Below, in pieces: positions 19,589 to 27,695 of a stretch of 64,000 bases of DNA. Within the stretch, counting starts at the first letter, position 1, and each line of letters opens with the position of its first letter. Origin of the DNA: Candidatus Cloacimonadota bacterium (GTDB lineage Bacteria > Cloacimonadota > Cloacimonadia > JGIOTU-2). The notes beneath the pieces were generated by a model. The model saw nothing but the letters and a program-made list of their open reading frames with translations, made no database searches and had not been told where the DNA came from. The DNA is taken from contig JAFGDR010000036.1 in assembly GCA_016932035.1 (NCBI GenBank), positions 24,715 to 88,714 on the forward strand, written 5' to 3'. The translations under genes and the position numbers were made by a program.

Positions 19589-20941
19589 TTATTGTGGTTT
19601 TTCTATTGTTGTTGGACTATTCGTCCGCCTTAAAGAAAAATATCGCCCCACAAAACGCGAAATATCGTTGTAGAAAGCAAAAATCATGATAAAGAGTAAA
19701 ACTACAACACCTATGCGTTGAAGGACCGCCTGCGTGCTTAATTTAAGCGGTTTGCCCTTAATGCCCTCGATAATGGAAAATATGACCATCCCGCCATCCA
19801 ATACAGGAATTGGCAGCAGATTAACGATCATAAGAATGATGCTGACCATTGCAATGAATGAGAGGTAGGCACTCACACCCTCTTTTACCTGCTGACTCGT
19901 GAGCGATGCAATCATGATCGGACCGCCAACACTCTTTCCGACCTGCGAAGGGTGTTTAACAAGTTTGAACAATCCGCTGTAATATCTGCCAATGATATCT
20001 ATCGTGGTTAAGAAACTGTATTTGAAGGATGTTAGAACCGAAAACCGTTCGATATATTCCTGATCTAATATCTGGGAAATACCTATCATTCCTGACCCTT
20101 CATCCAGTTCTATATTAATCTGCGGTGTAATATCCATCTCAAGATAATCTTCATCTCTTAGAATCACAAAATGAAGAGGTGTGTCAGCATTTTCTTTAAT
20201 AATTTCCTGAAGATCATACCAGTCATTAATGTGCAGATCCTCGATCTGAAGAATTCTATCTCCTTCTTTAAGACCTGCCTGATATGCTGGTAATCCATAA
20301 TACACATCACCGATAACTGCTGGAACATAGGGATTGATATCAGTGATCCATTTTTCATAAGAAAAATTTGCTATTGCGGTTGTCAGTGTGTCATTATCTC
20401 TTACAAAAACAATCTCTCGATTATCGGATGAATCTTTAGCCCATTCTTGTATGATTGATGTCCAACCTCTAACCTGGTTTCCATCGACGCTCAGTATCCT
20501 GTCTTCACTTTCAAGAGGTAGAAATTGATAGGTTTCTTCAGATATTCTTCCAATAACAGGTGCAAGATCATACGTTTTGATACCGATGATATAGGTAAGG
20601 GCGAGTATCAGAAATGCAAACAGGAAGTTCGCAAAAGGACCTCCAAAGGCAATGAGAGCTTTCTGCCACCAGTGTTTCTGTTTAAAACTTCGGTCATCGT
20701 GAAGTTCTTCTTCAGAAGCTTCATCCGGGTTCTCACCAAGCATTTTAACATATCCGCCCAAAGGAATGAGAGAAATTCTGTACTCCGTCTCCCCTATTGT
20801 CCACGAAACGAGTTTTGGACCAAAGCCAAATGAAAATTTCTCAACCTTCACTCTGTTTAGACGTGCTATAACGAAATGTCCGAGTTCATGCACGAAAACA
20901 AGGATGCCAATAAGAAAGATTATTGCTAAAATTGTGATCAC
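19589..20941 (-). CDS. rseP: Site-2 protease RseP (RIP metalloprotease)
   Basis: A 450-aa intramembrane zinc protease that cleaves anti-sigma factors and leftover signal peptides. HELGH is at residues 18-22 in the first membrane segment, the FGFGPKL loop follows, and the third zinc ligand is in PIPVLDGG near the C terminus. Two PDZ-like domains occupy the periplasmic middle (about 120-300; AGLKEGDRIL marks the second). The start is GTG at 20941 with GGAG unusually far (about 12 nt) upstream. A 9-nt gap separates it from the permease stop. Confidence 0.95.
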   Translation of the reverse strand: MITILAIIFLIGILVFVHELGHFVIARLNRVKVEKFSFGFGPKLVSWTIGETEYRISLIPLGGYVKMLGENPDEASEEELHDDRSFKQKHWWQKALIAFGGPFANFLFAFLILALTYIIGIKTYDLAPVIGRISEETYQFLPLESEDRILSVDGNQVRGWTSIIQEWAKDSSDNREIVFVRDNDTLTTAIANFSYEKWITDINPYVPAVIGDVYYGLPAYQAGLKEGDRILQIEDLHINDWYDLQEIIKENADTPLHFVILRDEDYLEMDITPQINIELDEGSGMIGISQILDQEYIERFSVLTSFKYSFLTTIDIIGRYYSGLFKLVKHPSQVGKSVGGPIMIASLTSQQVKEGVSAYLSFIAMVSIILMIVNLLPIPVLDGGMVIFSIIEGIKGKPLKLSTQAVLQRIGVVVLLFIMIFAFYNDISRFVGRYFSLRRTNSPTTIEKPQ

Positions 20942-20950
20942 AATAAGGTA

Positions 20951-22210
20951 CTACTCCGTATAAAAAATTGCTTTGATCGGATCGATCTTCGAAGCTTTGT
21001 AAGCAGGATAGAAACCAGAAACAAATCCAACGATAACTGCAAAGGACAATCCAACAATGATACCCATAATCGGAAATGATACATCGACCTTTAATGCAGT
21101 GCTGAGTGCTCCAATAAGGAGCAGTGCGATTCCTGTACCTACAACACCGCCGAAGAGTGCAAGAATAATCGATTCAAATAGAAAATATGAAAAAATATCC
21201 CGATTCTTTGCACCGATACTTTTTCGGATGCCGATCTCTTTCATGCGTTCTGTAATCGAGATAAGCAAGATGCTGAACAGGCCGATCCCACCTGTAAAAA
21301 GTGAAATGCTTGAAATTGCCAGGAGTATGATATTCCAGTTTTTCAGGAACTCACCTACCTGTTGCCGCACCTCCAGCATAATGCTGCTGATATCCTGCAT
21401 GCCAACATCATCAGCCATATTATGACGTGACCGTAGAACTTGTATGGCGGAATTATACACATCGCCGACGATCTCTGCATCGTTTGCTTTTATCCACAAA
21501 ACATCAATATTCATCATTGGACGCAGGTATTTCGAAGCAAATTTTGTTGGGATATAGCATGATTCCAATGCAAGACGTCTCTCCCATTCATTACCTTGTG
21601 CAAAACTACTCTCGCTTGCTTTGTAGTCAATTACACCAATAATTTTAAGACGGATATCACCAATCGAAATAAACTGTCCGATCGGATCACCTTTCGGGAA
21701 AAGCTTTGTGCTGAGGGTTTTGCCGAGAATACACACATTTTCGCCATTATTTGATTCAACAACATTAAATTCTCTTCCTTCAGAGATGAAATAACTTTTC
21801 TCATCAAAGAACGTGTTGTGTACACCTTTAAGGCGTATCTGGCTTTGCTTTCCGTTAATGATAGAATTTCGCTGGTCATCGACAGTTGGATAAATATACT
21901 CAATATTATTTAAGTTCTCTTTGAGAGCTTCATAATCAGCATAATTTATTTGCTGGAATCGCTTTACAGTGTTGTATCTTTTTAACTGGTCATTACTTGT
22001 ATCAGGATATTTCGAATAGAGAACAATGACATTGTCATAACCAAGTGAGCTGATAGTTTCTTCGATCAGGTTTTTCATTGCTTCTACTGATGAAAACATC
22101 GTGGTGACAGCAGCCACACCGATCATTATTCCTGCAAGGGTAAGGAATGAGCGCAATTTGTGCGTAAGAATACTTTTTATCCCCGAAACAAAGACCTCAG
22201 TATACTTCAT
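20951..22210 (-). CDS. MacB-like ABC transporter permease (FtsX domain)
   Basis: A 419-aa type VII ABC permease: one N-terminal membrane helix (about 18-40), a large periplasmic MacB_PCD domain, then three C-terminal helices with the FtsX-fold motif ITERMKEIGIRKSIGAKNRDI. Such permeases move lipoproteins or mechanically transmit force to periplasmic partners. The ATG at 22210 overlaps the topA stop as ATGA. Neither an ATPase nor a membrane-fusion protein gene is adjacent, so its partners must be encoded elsewhere. Confidence 0.88.
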   Translation of the reverse strand: MKYTEVFVSGIKSILTHKLRSFLTLAGIMIGVAAVTTMFSSVEAMKNLIEETISSLGYDNVIVLYSKYPDTSNDQLKRYNTVKRFQQINYADYEALKENLNNIEYIYPTVDDQRNSIINGKQSQIRLKGVHNTFFDEKSYFISEGREFNVVESNNGENVCILGKTLSTKLFPKGDPIGQFISIGDIRLKIIGVIDYKASESSFAQGNEWERRLALESCYIPTKFASKYLRPMMNIDVLWIKANDAEIVGDVYNSAIQVLRSRHNMADDVGMQDISSIMLEVRQQVGEFLKNWNIILLAISSISLFTGGIGLFSILLISITERMKEIGIRKSIGAKNRDIFSYFLFESIILALFGGVVGTGIALLLIGALSTALKVDVSFPIMGIIVGLSFAVIVGFVSGFYPAYKASKIDPIKAIFYTE

Positions 22211-24402
22211 GATACGATCTCTTTCCCGCACTTTTCACAGACAAGGGTTTTCACTTTTTTCCGGGATGGTTTCACAAACATCGACTCAGCGCTACAGTCA
22301 GGACATTTGACTGCAACCGGTTTCTTATTAGTGAGAAATTTACAGGTCGGGTAGTTCGAACAGGTAAAAAATTTCTTTCCCTGCTTCCCTTTTCTTTCGA
22401 TGATTTCTCCTCCACATTGAGGACACTTCACGCCAATCGTAAAGGGCTTTGTATATTTACAGGTCGGGTAGTTTTCACAAGCATAGAACTTACCGAACCT
22501 TCCATTTTTCAGCAGAATTTTTCCACCGCACTTGGGGCAGATCTCTCCTGTTTCTTCTTCAACAACCTTGTCTTTCTCATCGAGAGATTTCACATTCTTA
22601 CATTTCGGAAAAGCCGAACACGCAAGAAACTTTCCATATTTCCCATATTTAATGACCATCGGTGAGCCGCATTTGTCACAAAGGATATCCGTCTTCTGCT
22701 CGTGTTTTTTCTTTTCATGTGCCACATCGATTTTATCTAAATGATCAATGAAATTATTGTAATAAGAACCAAGTATTTCAACCCAGTTTAGATCACCATT
22801 TTCAATATCATCAAGCTTGTTTTCCATTTCAGCAGTGAATTTTACATTAAAAAAATCTTCGAATTTATCGATGAGGAATTTTTCAACTGTTTCTCCCAGT
22901 TCTGTTGGGAAAAACTTCTTTTTTTGGAGTGTCACATATTTTCTTTGAAGAATTGTTGAGATGATCGGGGCATACGTACTTGGTCGACCGATCCCTTCCT
23001 GCTCGAGTTTTCTCACAAGTGAAGCTTCTGTATATCGTGCCGGAGGTTGTGTAAAATGCTGCTCTTTTCTGAGTTTTATTAATTCAACTTCATCATTAAG
23101 TGAAAGTTCCGGGAATGCATCTTTCAAATTTTTGATCGGTACATGAGGATATACTTTCAGGAAACCATCGAATAAAATCTTAGCTGCCGAGGATTCGAAA
23201 ATCCCTTTTTCAGCTTTGATCTGAGCTGTCACATTTTCAAGTTTTACCTTTTCAAGCTGGGTCGCAACGAACCGTTTCCAGATGAGATTATACAATTTAT
23301 ACTGATCCCTGGAAAGGAAATCTTTGATCGAATCGGGCGAGGTAAAAGAATTAGTCGGTCTGATCGCTTCATGTGCATCCTGCGCTTTATTCTTATTTTT
23401 GTACACCCTTGTATGTGATGCCAAATACTCCTCTGGAAAACTATCTTTGATATATTTTCGAACTTGATAATTTGCTTTGTCTGAAATACGCACTGAATCT
23501 GTTCTCATATAAGAAATGAGACCAGTGTTCTTACCATGTATTGTTACACCTTCATACAATTCCTGTGCGATCTTCATTGTTTTCTTGGTTGAAAATCCCA
23601 GCAGTTTAGAGGCTTCCTGCTGAAGTGTACTCGTTATAAAAGGGGGAAAAGGCGCAATGGATTTTTGCTCTTTCTTCACATCCTGAACGATATAAGCTGC
23701 GTTTTCCAGTTTGTTGAAAACCTCTTCAGCTTCTTCCTGCGAACTAAGTTTAATGACTTTGTTTGCATACTTTTTCAATATTGCACTGAAAGGAAGATCC
23801 TTTTTCAGATCAGCTTCAATAGACCAATACTCCTGGGGAACAAAATCTCTTATCTCATTCTCACGTTCGCAAATCAATCTGAGTGCAACTGTCTGCACCC
23901 TGCCTGCTGAAAGATTCTTTGTGATGACCTTCCACAGAAGCGGACTCACTTTATAACCAACGATCCTGTCGAGAATTCTGCGTGCCTGCTGTGCATCTAC
24001 CTTGTTCTCATCAACATGGGTTGGCTTTTCAATAGCTTCGATTATTGCATCACGGGTGATTTCATTAAACACGATCCGGTAAATGTCTTGTTCCGGAATG
24101 ATCCTTTTTAAAATCTCCTTAAGATGCCATGCAATCGCTTCTCCTTCGCGGTCATTATCAGATGCAAGGTAGATATTTTCGCTCTCTTTCGCAGCTTTTT
24201 TAATGTTATTTACGACTTTTGATTTTTTAGGATCAAGCACATAGGTCGGTTTAAAATCATCTTTCAGATTGATGCCGAACTCCTTTTGAGGAAGATCACG
24301 GATGTGTCCCATTGAAGCGAGAATATTGAAATCTTTTCCAAGATACTGGCTGATCGTTTTGGACTTAGTTGGTGATTCTACAATGAGTAAATTCTTTGCC
24401 AT
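22207..24402 (-). CDS. topA: DNA topoisomerase I
   Basis: A 731-aa type IA topoisomerase relaxing negative supercoils. TOPRIM domain at the N terminus (LLIVESPTKSKTI, then SDNDREGEAIAWHL); the catalytic tyrosine lies in TGLISYMRTDSVRIS near 300. The C-terminal 170 residues hold four Cys4 zinc ribbons, each opening with CxxC, the first CDKCG and the last ending in CEKCG. The ATG at 24402 with AAGGAA upstream is preferred over an in-frame start 12 codons earlier. Downstream permease overlaps by 4 nt. Confidence 0.96.
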   Translation of the reverse strand: MAKNLLIVESPTKSKTISQYLGKDFNILASMGHIRDLPQKEFGINLKDDFKPTYVLDPKKSKVVNNIKKAAKESENIYLASDNDREGEAIAWHLKEILKRIIPEQDIYRIVFNEITRDAIIEAIEKPTHVDENKVDAQQARRILDRIVGYKVSPLLWKVITKNLSAGRVQTVALRLICERENEIRDFVPQEYWSIEADLKKDLPFSAILKKYANKVIKLSSQEEAEEVFNKLENAAYIVQDVKKEQKSIAPFPPFITSTLQQEASKLLGFSTKKTMKIAQELYEGVTIHGKNTGLISYMRTDSVRISDKANYQVRKYIKDSFPEEYLASHTRVYKNKNKAQDAHEAIRPTNSFTSPDSIKDFLSRDQYKLYNLIWKRFVATQLEKVKLENVTAQIKAEKGIFESSAAKILFDGFLKVYPHVPIKNLKDAFPELSLNDEVELIKLRKEQHFTQPPARYTEASLVRKLEQEGIGRPSTYAPIISTILQRKYVTLQKKKFFPTELGETVEKFLIDKFEDFFNVKFTAEMENKLDDIENGDLNWVEILGSYYNNFIDHLDKIDVAHEKKKHEQKTDILCDKCGSPMVIKYGKYGKFLACSAFPKCKNVKSLDEKDKVVEEETGEICPKCGGKILLKNGRFGKFYACENYPTCKYTKPFTIGVKCPQCGGEIIERKGKQGKKFFTCSNYPTCKFLTNKKPVAVKCPDCSAESMFVKPSRKKVKTLVCEKCGKEIVS

Positions 24403-24416
24403 AAGGTTCCTTCCTA

Positions 24417-27400
24417 TTATCCTTTCCGTCCACAGCAATGCTTATATTTTTTACCACTCCCACACGGGCACGGATCATTTCTGCCGACCTTTTCCGCATC
24501 TCTGCGCATAGGCTGAAGCTTTGGTTCTTCAGGTTGTTGCTGTTCTTTTTGTTCATTCATCTGCATCTGGTGTAATCTTTCACGCTGGTCTTCTGCACGA
24601 GATGCAACATGGTCGAATGCATTTCTTTCTTTATGCGATAACTGCATATTTTTTATCCGCTCCTGTACCTGATAATACAGCGCAGGATAGAGCGTATAAA
24701 CATTCTTTATCACTTTCTCTTTGATCGTATCGATCAGATTGAGAAAAAGGTCATAGCTCTCTCTCTTATATTCGATAAGCGGATCTTTCTGGCCATAAGC
24801 GCGCAGACTGATGCCTTCTTTTAGACGATCCATTTCATAGAGATGATCTTTCCACTGTTCATCCACTACTTTAAGCAATGCGTAGCGTTCTAGCTTCCGC
24901 TGCTCATCTTCAAAATTTTTCTCTTTGGAAGCATAGGCTTTTTGTAGTTGCTCATATAACTCATCAACAAGATCTTCCTGGTTCCTGATCGAACCGATCT
25001 CGAACGAAATATTGAGCTTAAGACCAAATTCATTTTCGAACCATTCCACAATATCTTCGAGTGGCCAATTTTCTTCATATTCAGTTGAACCAATAAATGA
25101 GGAAACTTTTGTATTTATCGTATCATAAAGCATTTCCAGAATCTCATCTCTAAGATCGAGACCTCTTAAAACTTTACGCCTGTATGAATAGATAACCTCT
25201 CTTTGCTGGTTCATGACATCATCATATTTGATGAGTTGTTTACGTATTTCGAAGTTATGACCTTCAACTTTTTTCTGAGCATTTTCGACTGCTCTTGTCA
25301 TCCACGGATGCTTGATTGCATCACCTTCTTCTAATCCCATATGTGACATGAGACCAGCAATTTTGTCTGATCCGAAAATCCTCATGAGATCATCTTCGAG
25401 TGAAAGGTAAAATCGCGAAGAACCCGGATCGCCCTGACGTCCGCTTCTACCGCGAAGCTGCCTGTCGATACGTCTACTTTCATGACGTTCCGTGCCAATA
25501 ATATGCAAGCCACACGGCATATCTGCGCTGCAATCGTGATCCGGTGTTGGTTTATTTTTTCCTGCATCTTCGCAGCCTGATTCGCATGCAATGACACATG
25601 TATCGCAACGTACGATTTCTTCTCCAAGTTTAATATCTGTTCCCCTACCTGCCATGTTTGTGGCTATTGTTACAGAGCCAGGCATACCTGCGTATGCAAC
25701 GATCTCTGCTTCCTTTTCATGATACTTCGCATTCAAAACTTCATGAGGGACATTTTTTCTTTTCAGCAACCTGCTGATGATCTCAGAGACCTCGACAGAA
25801 ACGGTTCCCACAAGCACCGGTCTTCGCTGCTTATACAACTCTTCGATCTCTTCTGTTATCGCCTCATACTTCTCTTTTTTTGTTCTATAGATCAGGTCAT
25901 CATAATCACGTCTGCGGATCGGTTCATTTGTAGGAATTTCTATAACTGGAAGTTTATATATTTCTTCAAACTCGACCTGTTCGGTTATTGCAGTACCTGT
26001 CATACCAGCGAGTTTTGTATACATGCGGAAATAATTCTGAAGTGTAATGGTAGCAAGCGTCTGCGTTGCTTCCTGGATCTGTACATTCTCTTTTGCTTCC
26101 AATGCCTGATGGAGTCCTTCGCTGAAGCGTCTGCCGGGCATGAGCCTGCCGGTGAATTGGTCAACAATGATCACTCGATTATCAGAAACAATATATTCAA
26201 CATCCTTTTCAAAAAGTGAATATGCAAGAAGCATTTGCTTGATGTTATGCAGTTTTTCGTTCTTTTCGAGGAACTCCTCCTGGAGTTTTTTCTTTTTGAT
26301 CTGTTTATCTTCGAGATTGAGTGACTCATCATCGTTTATCTTCTCGATCTCTTCATCGAGATCAGGCATGACAAAGAGTGAACTGTCGTATTTCGAAAGC
26401 TCATCCTGCCCCATTTCATTGAGATCAGCGCTTCGCTGTCCCTCATCGATAACATAATAGAGAAGCTCATCGATCTTATGAAGTTGTTTCTCACGCAAAT
26501 ACTGCCCCTCGACCTCATTCATGATCTTTTGATACTGCCCCTCTTTCAACAATTTTAAAAAACGCTTTGCTTTTGGTGCTGCGCGCTTGACGGTAAGCAA
26601 CTTCTTACCGAATTCAAAATCATTTTCCAGTGCAGTTCCGTTTTCGATCATTGTATTAATTTCGGAAAGAAGTTCGTTCACAAGGCGTTGCTGTTTTGTC
26701 TCGAGTTTCCTGATCTGTGGATTGAGTTCCCGATAGTAATTCTTGGAATGTTCGACTGTTCCGGAAATAATGAGCGGTGTTCGTGCTTCATCGATGAGAA
26801 CACTATCCGCTTCGTCCACAATGCAGTAATGATGCCCCCGTTGTACGAGCCCTTCAGGACTCACTGCCATGTTATCTCTCAAATAATCAAAGCCGAATTC
26901 ATTATTTGTGCCATATGTGATATCCGCTTCATACTGTTCTCTTCTAACAGAGGGTTCCTGATCACCAATAATACAGCCAACTGTCAAACCATGGAATGTA
27001 TAGATCTGTCCCATCCATTCGGAGTCACGCTGGGCAAGGTAATCATTCACAGTAATAAGATGAGAACCCTTTCCTACAAGAGCATTCAGATACAAAGGCA
27101 TAGTCGCAACAAGTGTTTTTCCCTCACCTGTTTTCATTTCTGTTACCATTCCTTTATGCAGCGCAATAGCACCAATGAGTTGGACATCGTACGGGATCAT
27201 ATTCCACTTGGTTTCACGTCCACGAACAGACCAGGATGTGCCCCCTAGACGGCGGCAGGTCTCTTTGATCACTGCATATGCTTCGGGGAGAATTTCGTCG
27301 AGTACCTTTGCAGTCTCATTATCGAGATCTTTTTGTGCATCATCGATCTGAAAACCGATCTTGTCCTTTTCATTATCATCAGAGGTTTCATCGTAACTTC

Positions 27401-27608
27401 TTTCGAGTTCTTCGAGGAGCTGCTGTTTTGCTGCGATTCGATCTTGAATTTTCTCTTTGAATTCGACGGTTTTATGCTTTAATTCATCCTCAGATAAAGA
27501 CGAAAGTTCGGGAAAGATACGATTGATCTCATCGACAACGGGCTGGATTTTCTTAACTTCCCGCTCGAACTGCGTACCGAAAACTTTTGTTAAAACTTTT
27601 TTAAACAT
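24417..27608 (-). CDS. secA: Preprotein translocase ATPase SecA, with Cys-rich insertion
   Basis: A 1063-aa SecA, the motor of Sec export. Walker A MKTGEGKTLVATM at about 158-170, DEAD-like VDEADS near 264-269, TGRLMPGRRFSEG near 486, NMAGRGTDIKLG at 651-662, and the C-terminal zinc tail CPCGSGKKYKHCC. Long helical insertions between 285 and 460 resemble those of Bacteroidetes SecA. Between 662 and 700, where most SecAs run quickly into GLHIIGTERHESRR, there is an extra segment with Cys at 668, 671, 675, 679, 693 and 699. This is discussed as a finding. ATG at 27608 has GAGAAAAG upstream. Confidence 0.97.
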   Translation of the reverse strand: MFKKVLTKVFGTQFEREVKKIQPVVDEINRIFPELSSLSEDELKHKTVEFKEKIQDRIAAKQQLLEELERSYDETSDDNEKDKIGFQIDDAQKDLDNETAKVLDEILPEAYAVIKETCRRLGGTSWSVRGRETKWNMIPYDVQLIGAIALHKGMVTEMKTGEGKTLVATMPLYLNALVGKGSHLITVNDYLAQRDSEWMGQIYTFHGLTVGCIIGDQEPSVRREQYEADITYGTNNEFGFDYLRDNMAVSPEGLVQRGHHYCIVDEADSVLIDEARTPLIISGTVEHSKNYYRELNPQIRKLETKQQRLVNELLSEINTMIENGTALENDFEFGKKLLTVKRAAPKAKRFLKLLKEGQYQKIMNEVEGQYLREKQLHKIDELLYYVIDEGQRSADLNEMGQDELSKYDSSLFVMPDLDEEIEKINDDESLNLEDKQIKKKKLQEEFLEKNEKLHNIKQMLLAYSLFEKDVEYIVSDNRVIIVDQFTGRLMPGRRFSEGLHQALEAKENVQIQEATQTLATITLQNYFRMYTKLAGMTGTAITEQVEFEEIYKLPVIEIPTNEPIRRRDYDDLIYRTKKEKYEAITEEIEELYKQRRPVLVGTVSVEVSEIISRLLKRKNVPHEVLNAKYHEKEAEIVAYAGMPGSVTIATNMAGRGTDIKLGEEIVRCDTCVIACESGCEDAGKNKPTPDHDCSADMPCGLHIIGTERHESRRIDRQLRGRSGRQGDPGSSRFYLSLEDDLMRIFGSDKIAGLMSHMGLEEGDAIKHPWMTRAVENAQKKVEGHNFEIRKQLIKYDDVMNQQREVIYSYRRKVLRGLDLRDEILEMLYDTINTKVSSFIGSTEYEENWPLEDIVEWFENEFGLKLNISFEIGSIRNQEDLVDELYEQLQKAYASKEKNFEDEQRKLERYALLKVVDEQWKDHLYEMDRLKEGISLRAYGQKDPLIEYKRESYDLFLNLIDTIKEKVIKNVYTLYPALYYQVQERIKNMQLSHKERNAFDHVASRAEDQRERLHQMQMNEQKEQQQPEEPKLQPMRRDAEKVGRNDPCPCGSGKKYKHCCGRKG

Positions 27609-27626
27609 ACTTTTCTCTTATAAGTG

Positions 27627-27654
27627 AAAACCCAGTAATTTTCAACTGGGTTTT
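27627..27654 (-). terminator. Rho-independent terminator after the DUF2723 gene
   Basis: Perfect 10-bp stem (AAAACCCAGT / ACTGGGTTTT) around an 8-nt loop, in the 87-nt gap between the DUF2723 stop and the secA start. On the minus strand the stem runs into TTTTC, a moderate U-tract. It would separate secA from the ribosomal-gene run, or attenuate into it. Confidence 0.65.
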
Positions 27655-27695
27655 ACGTCAATATTTATAACAATTATTTCTCTAAACGATCCTAT

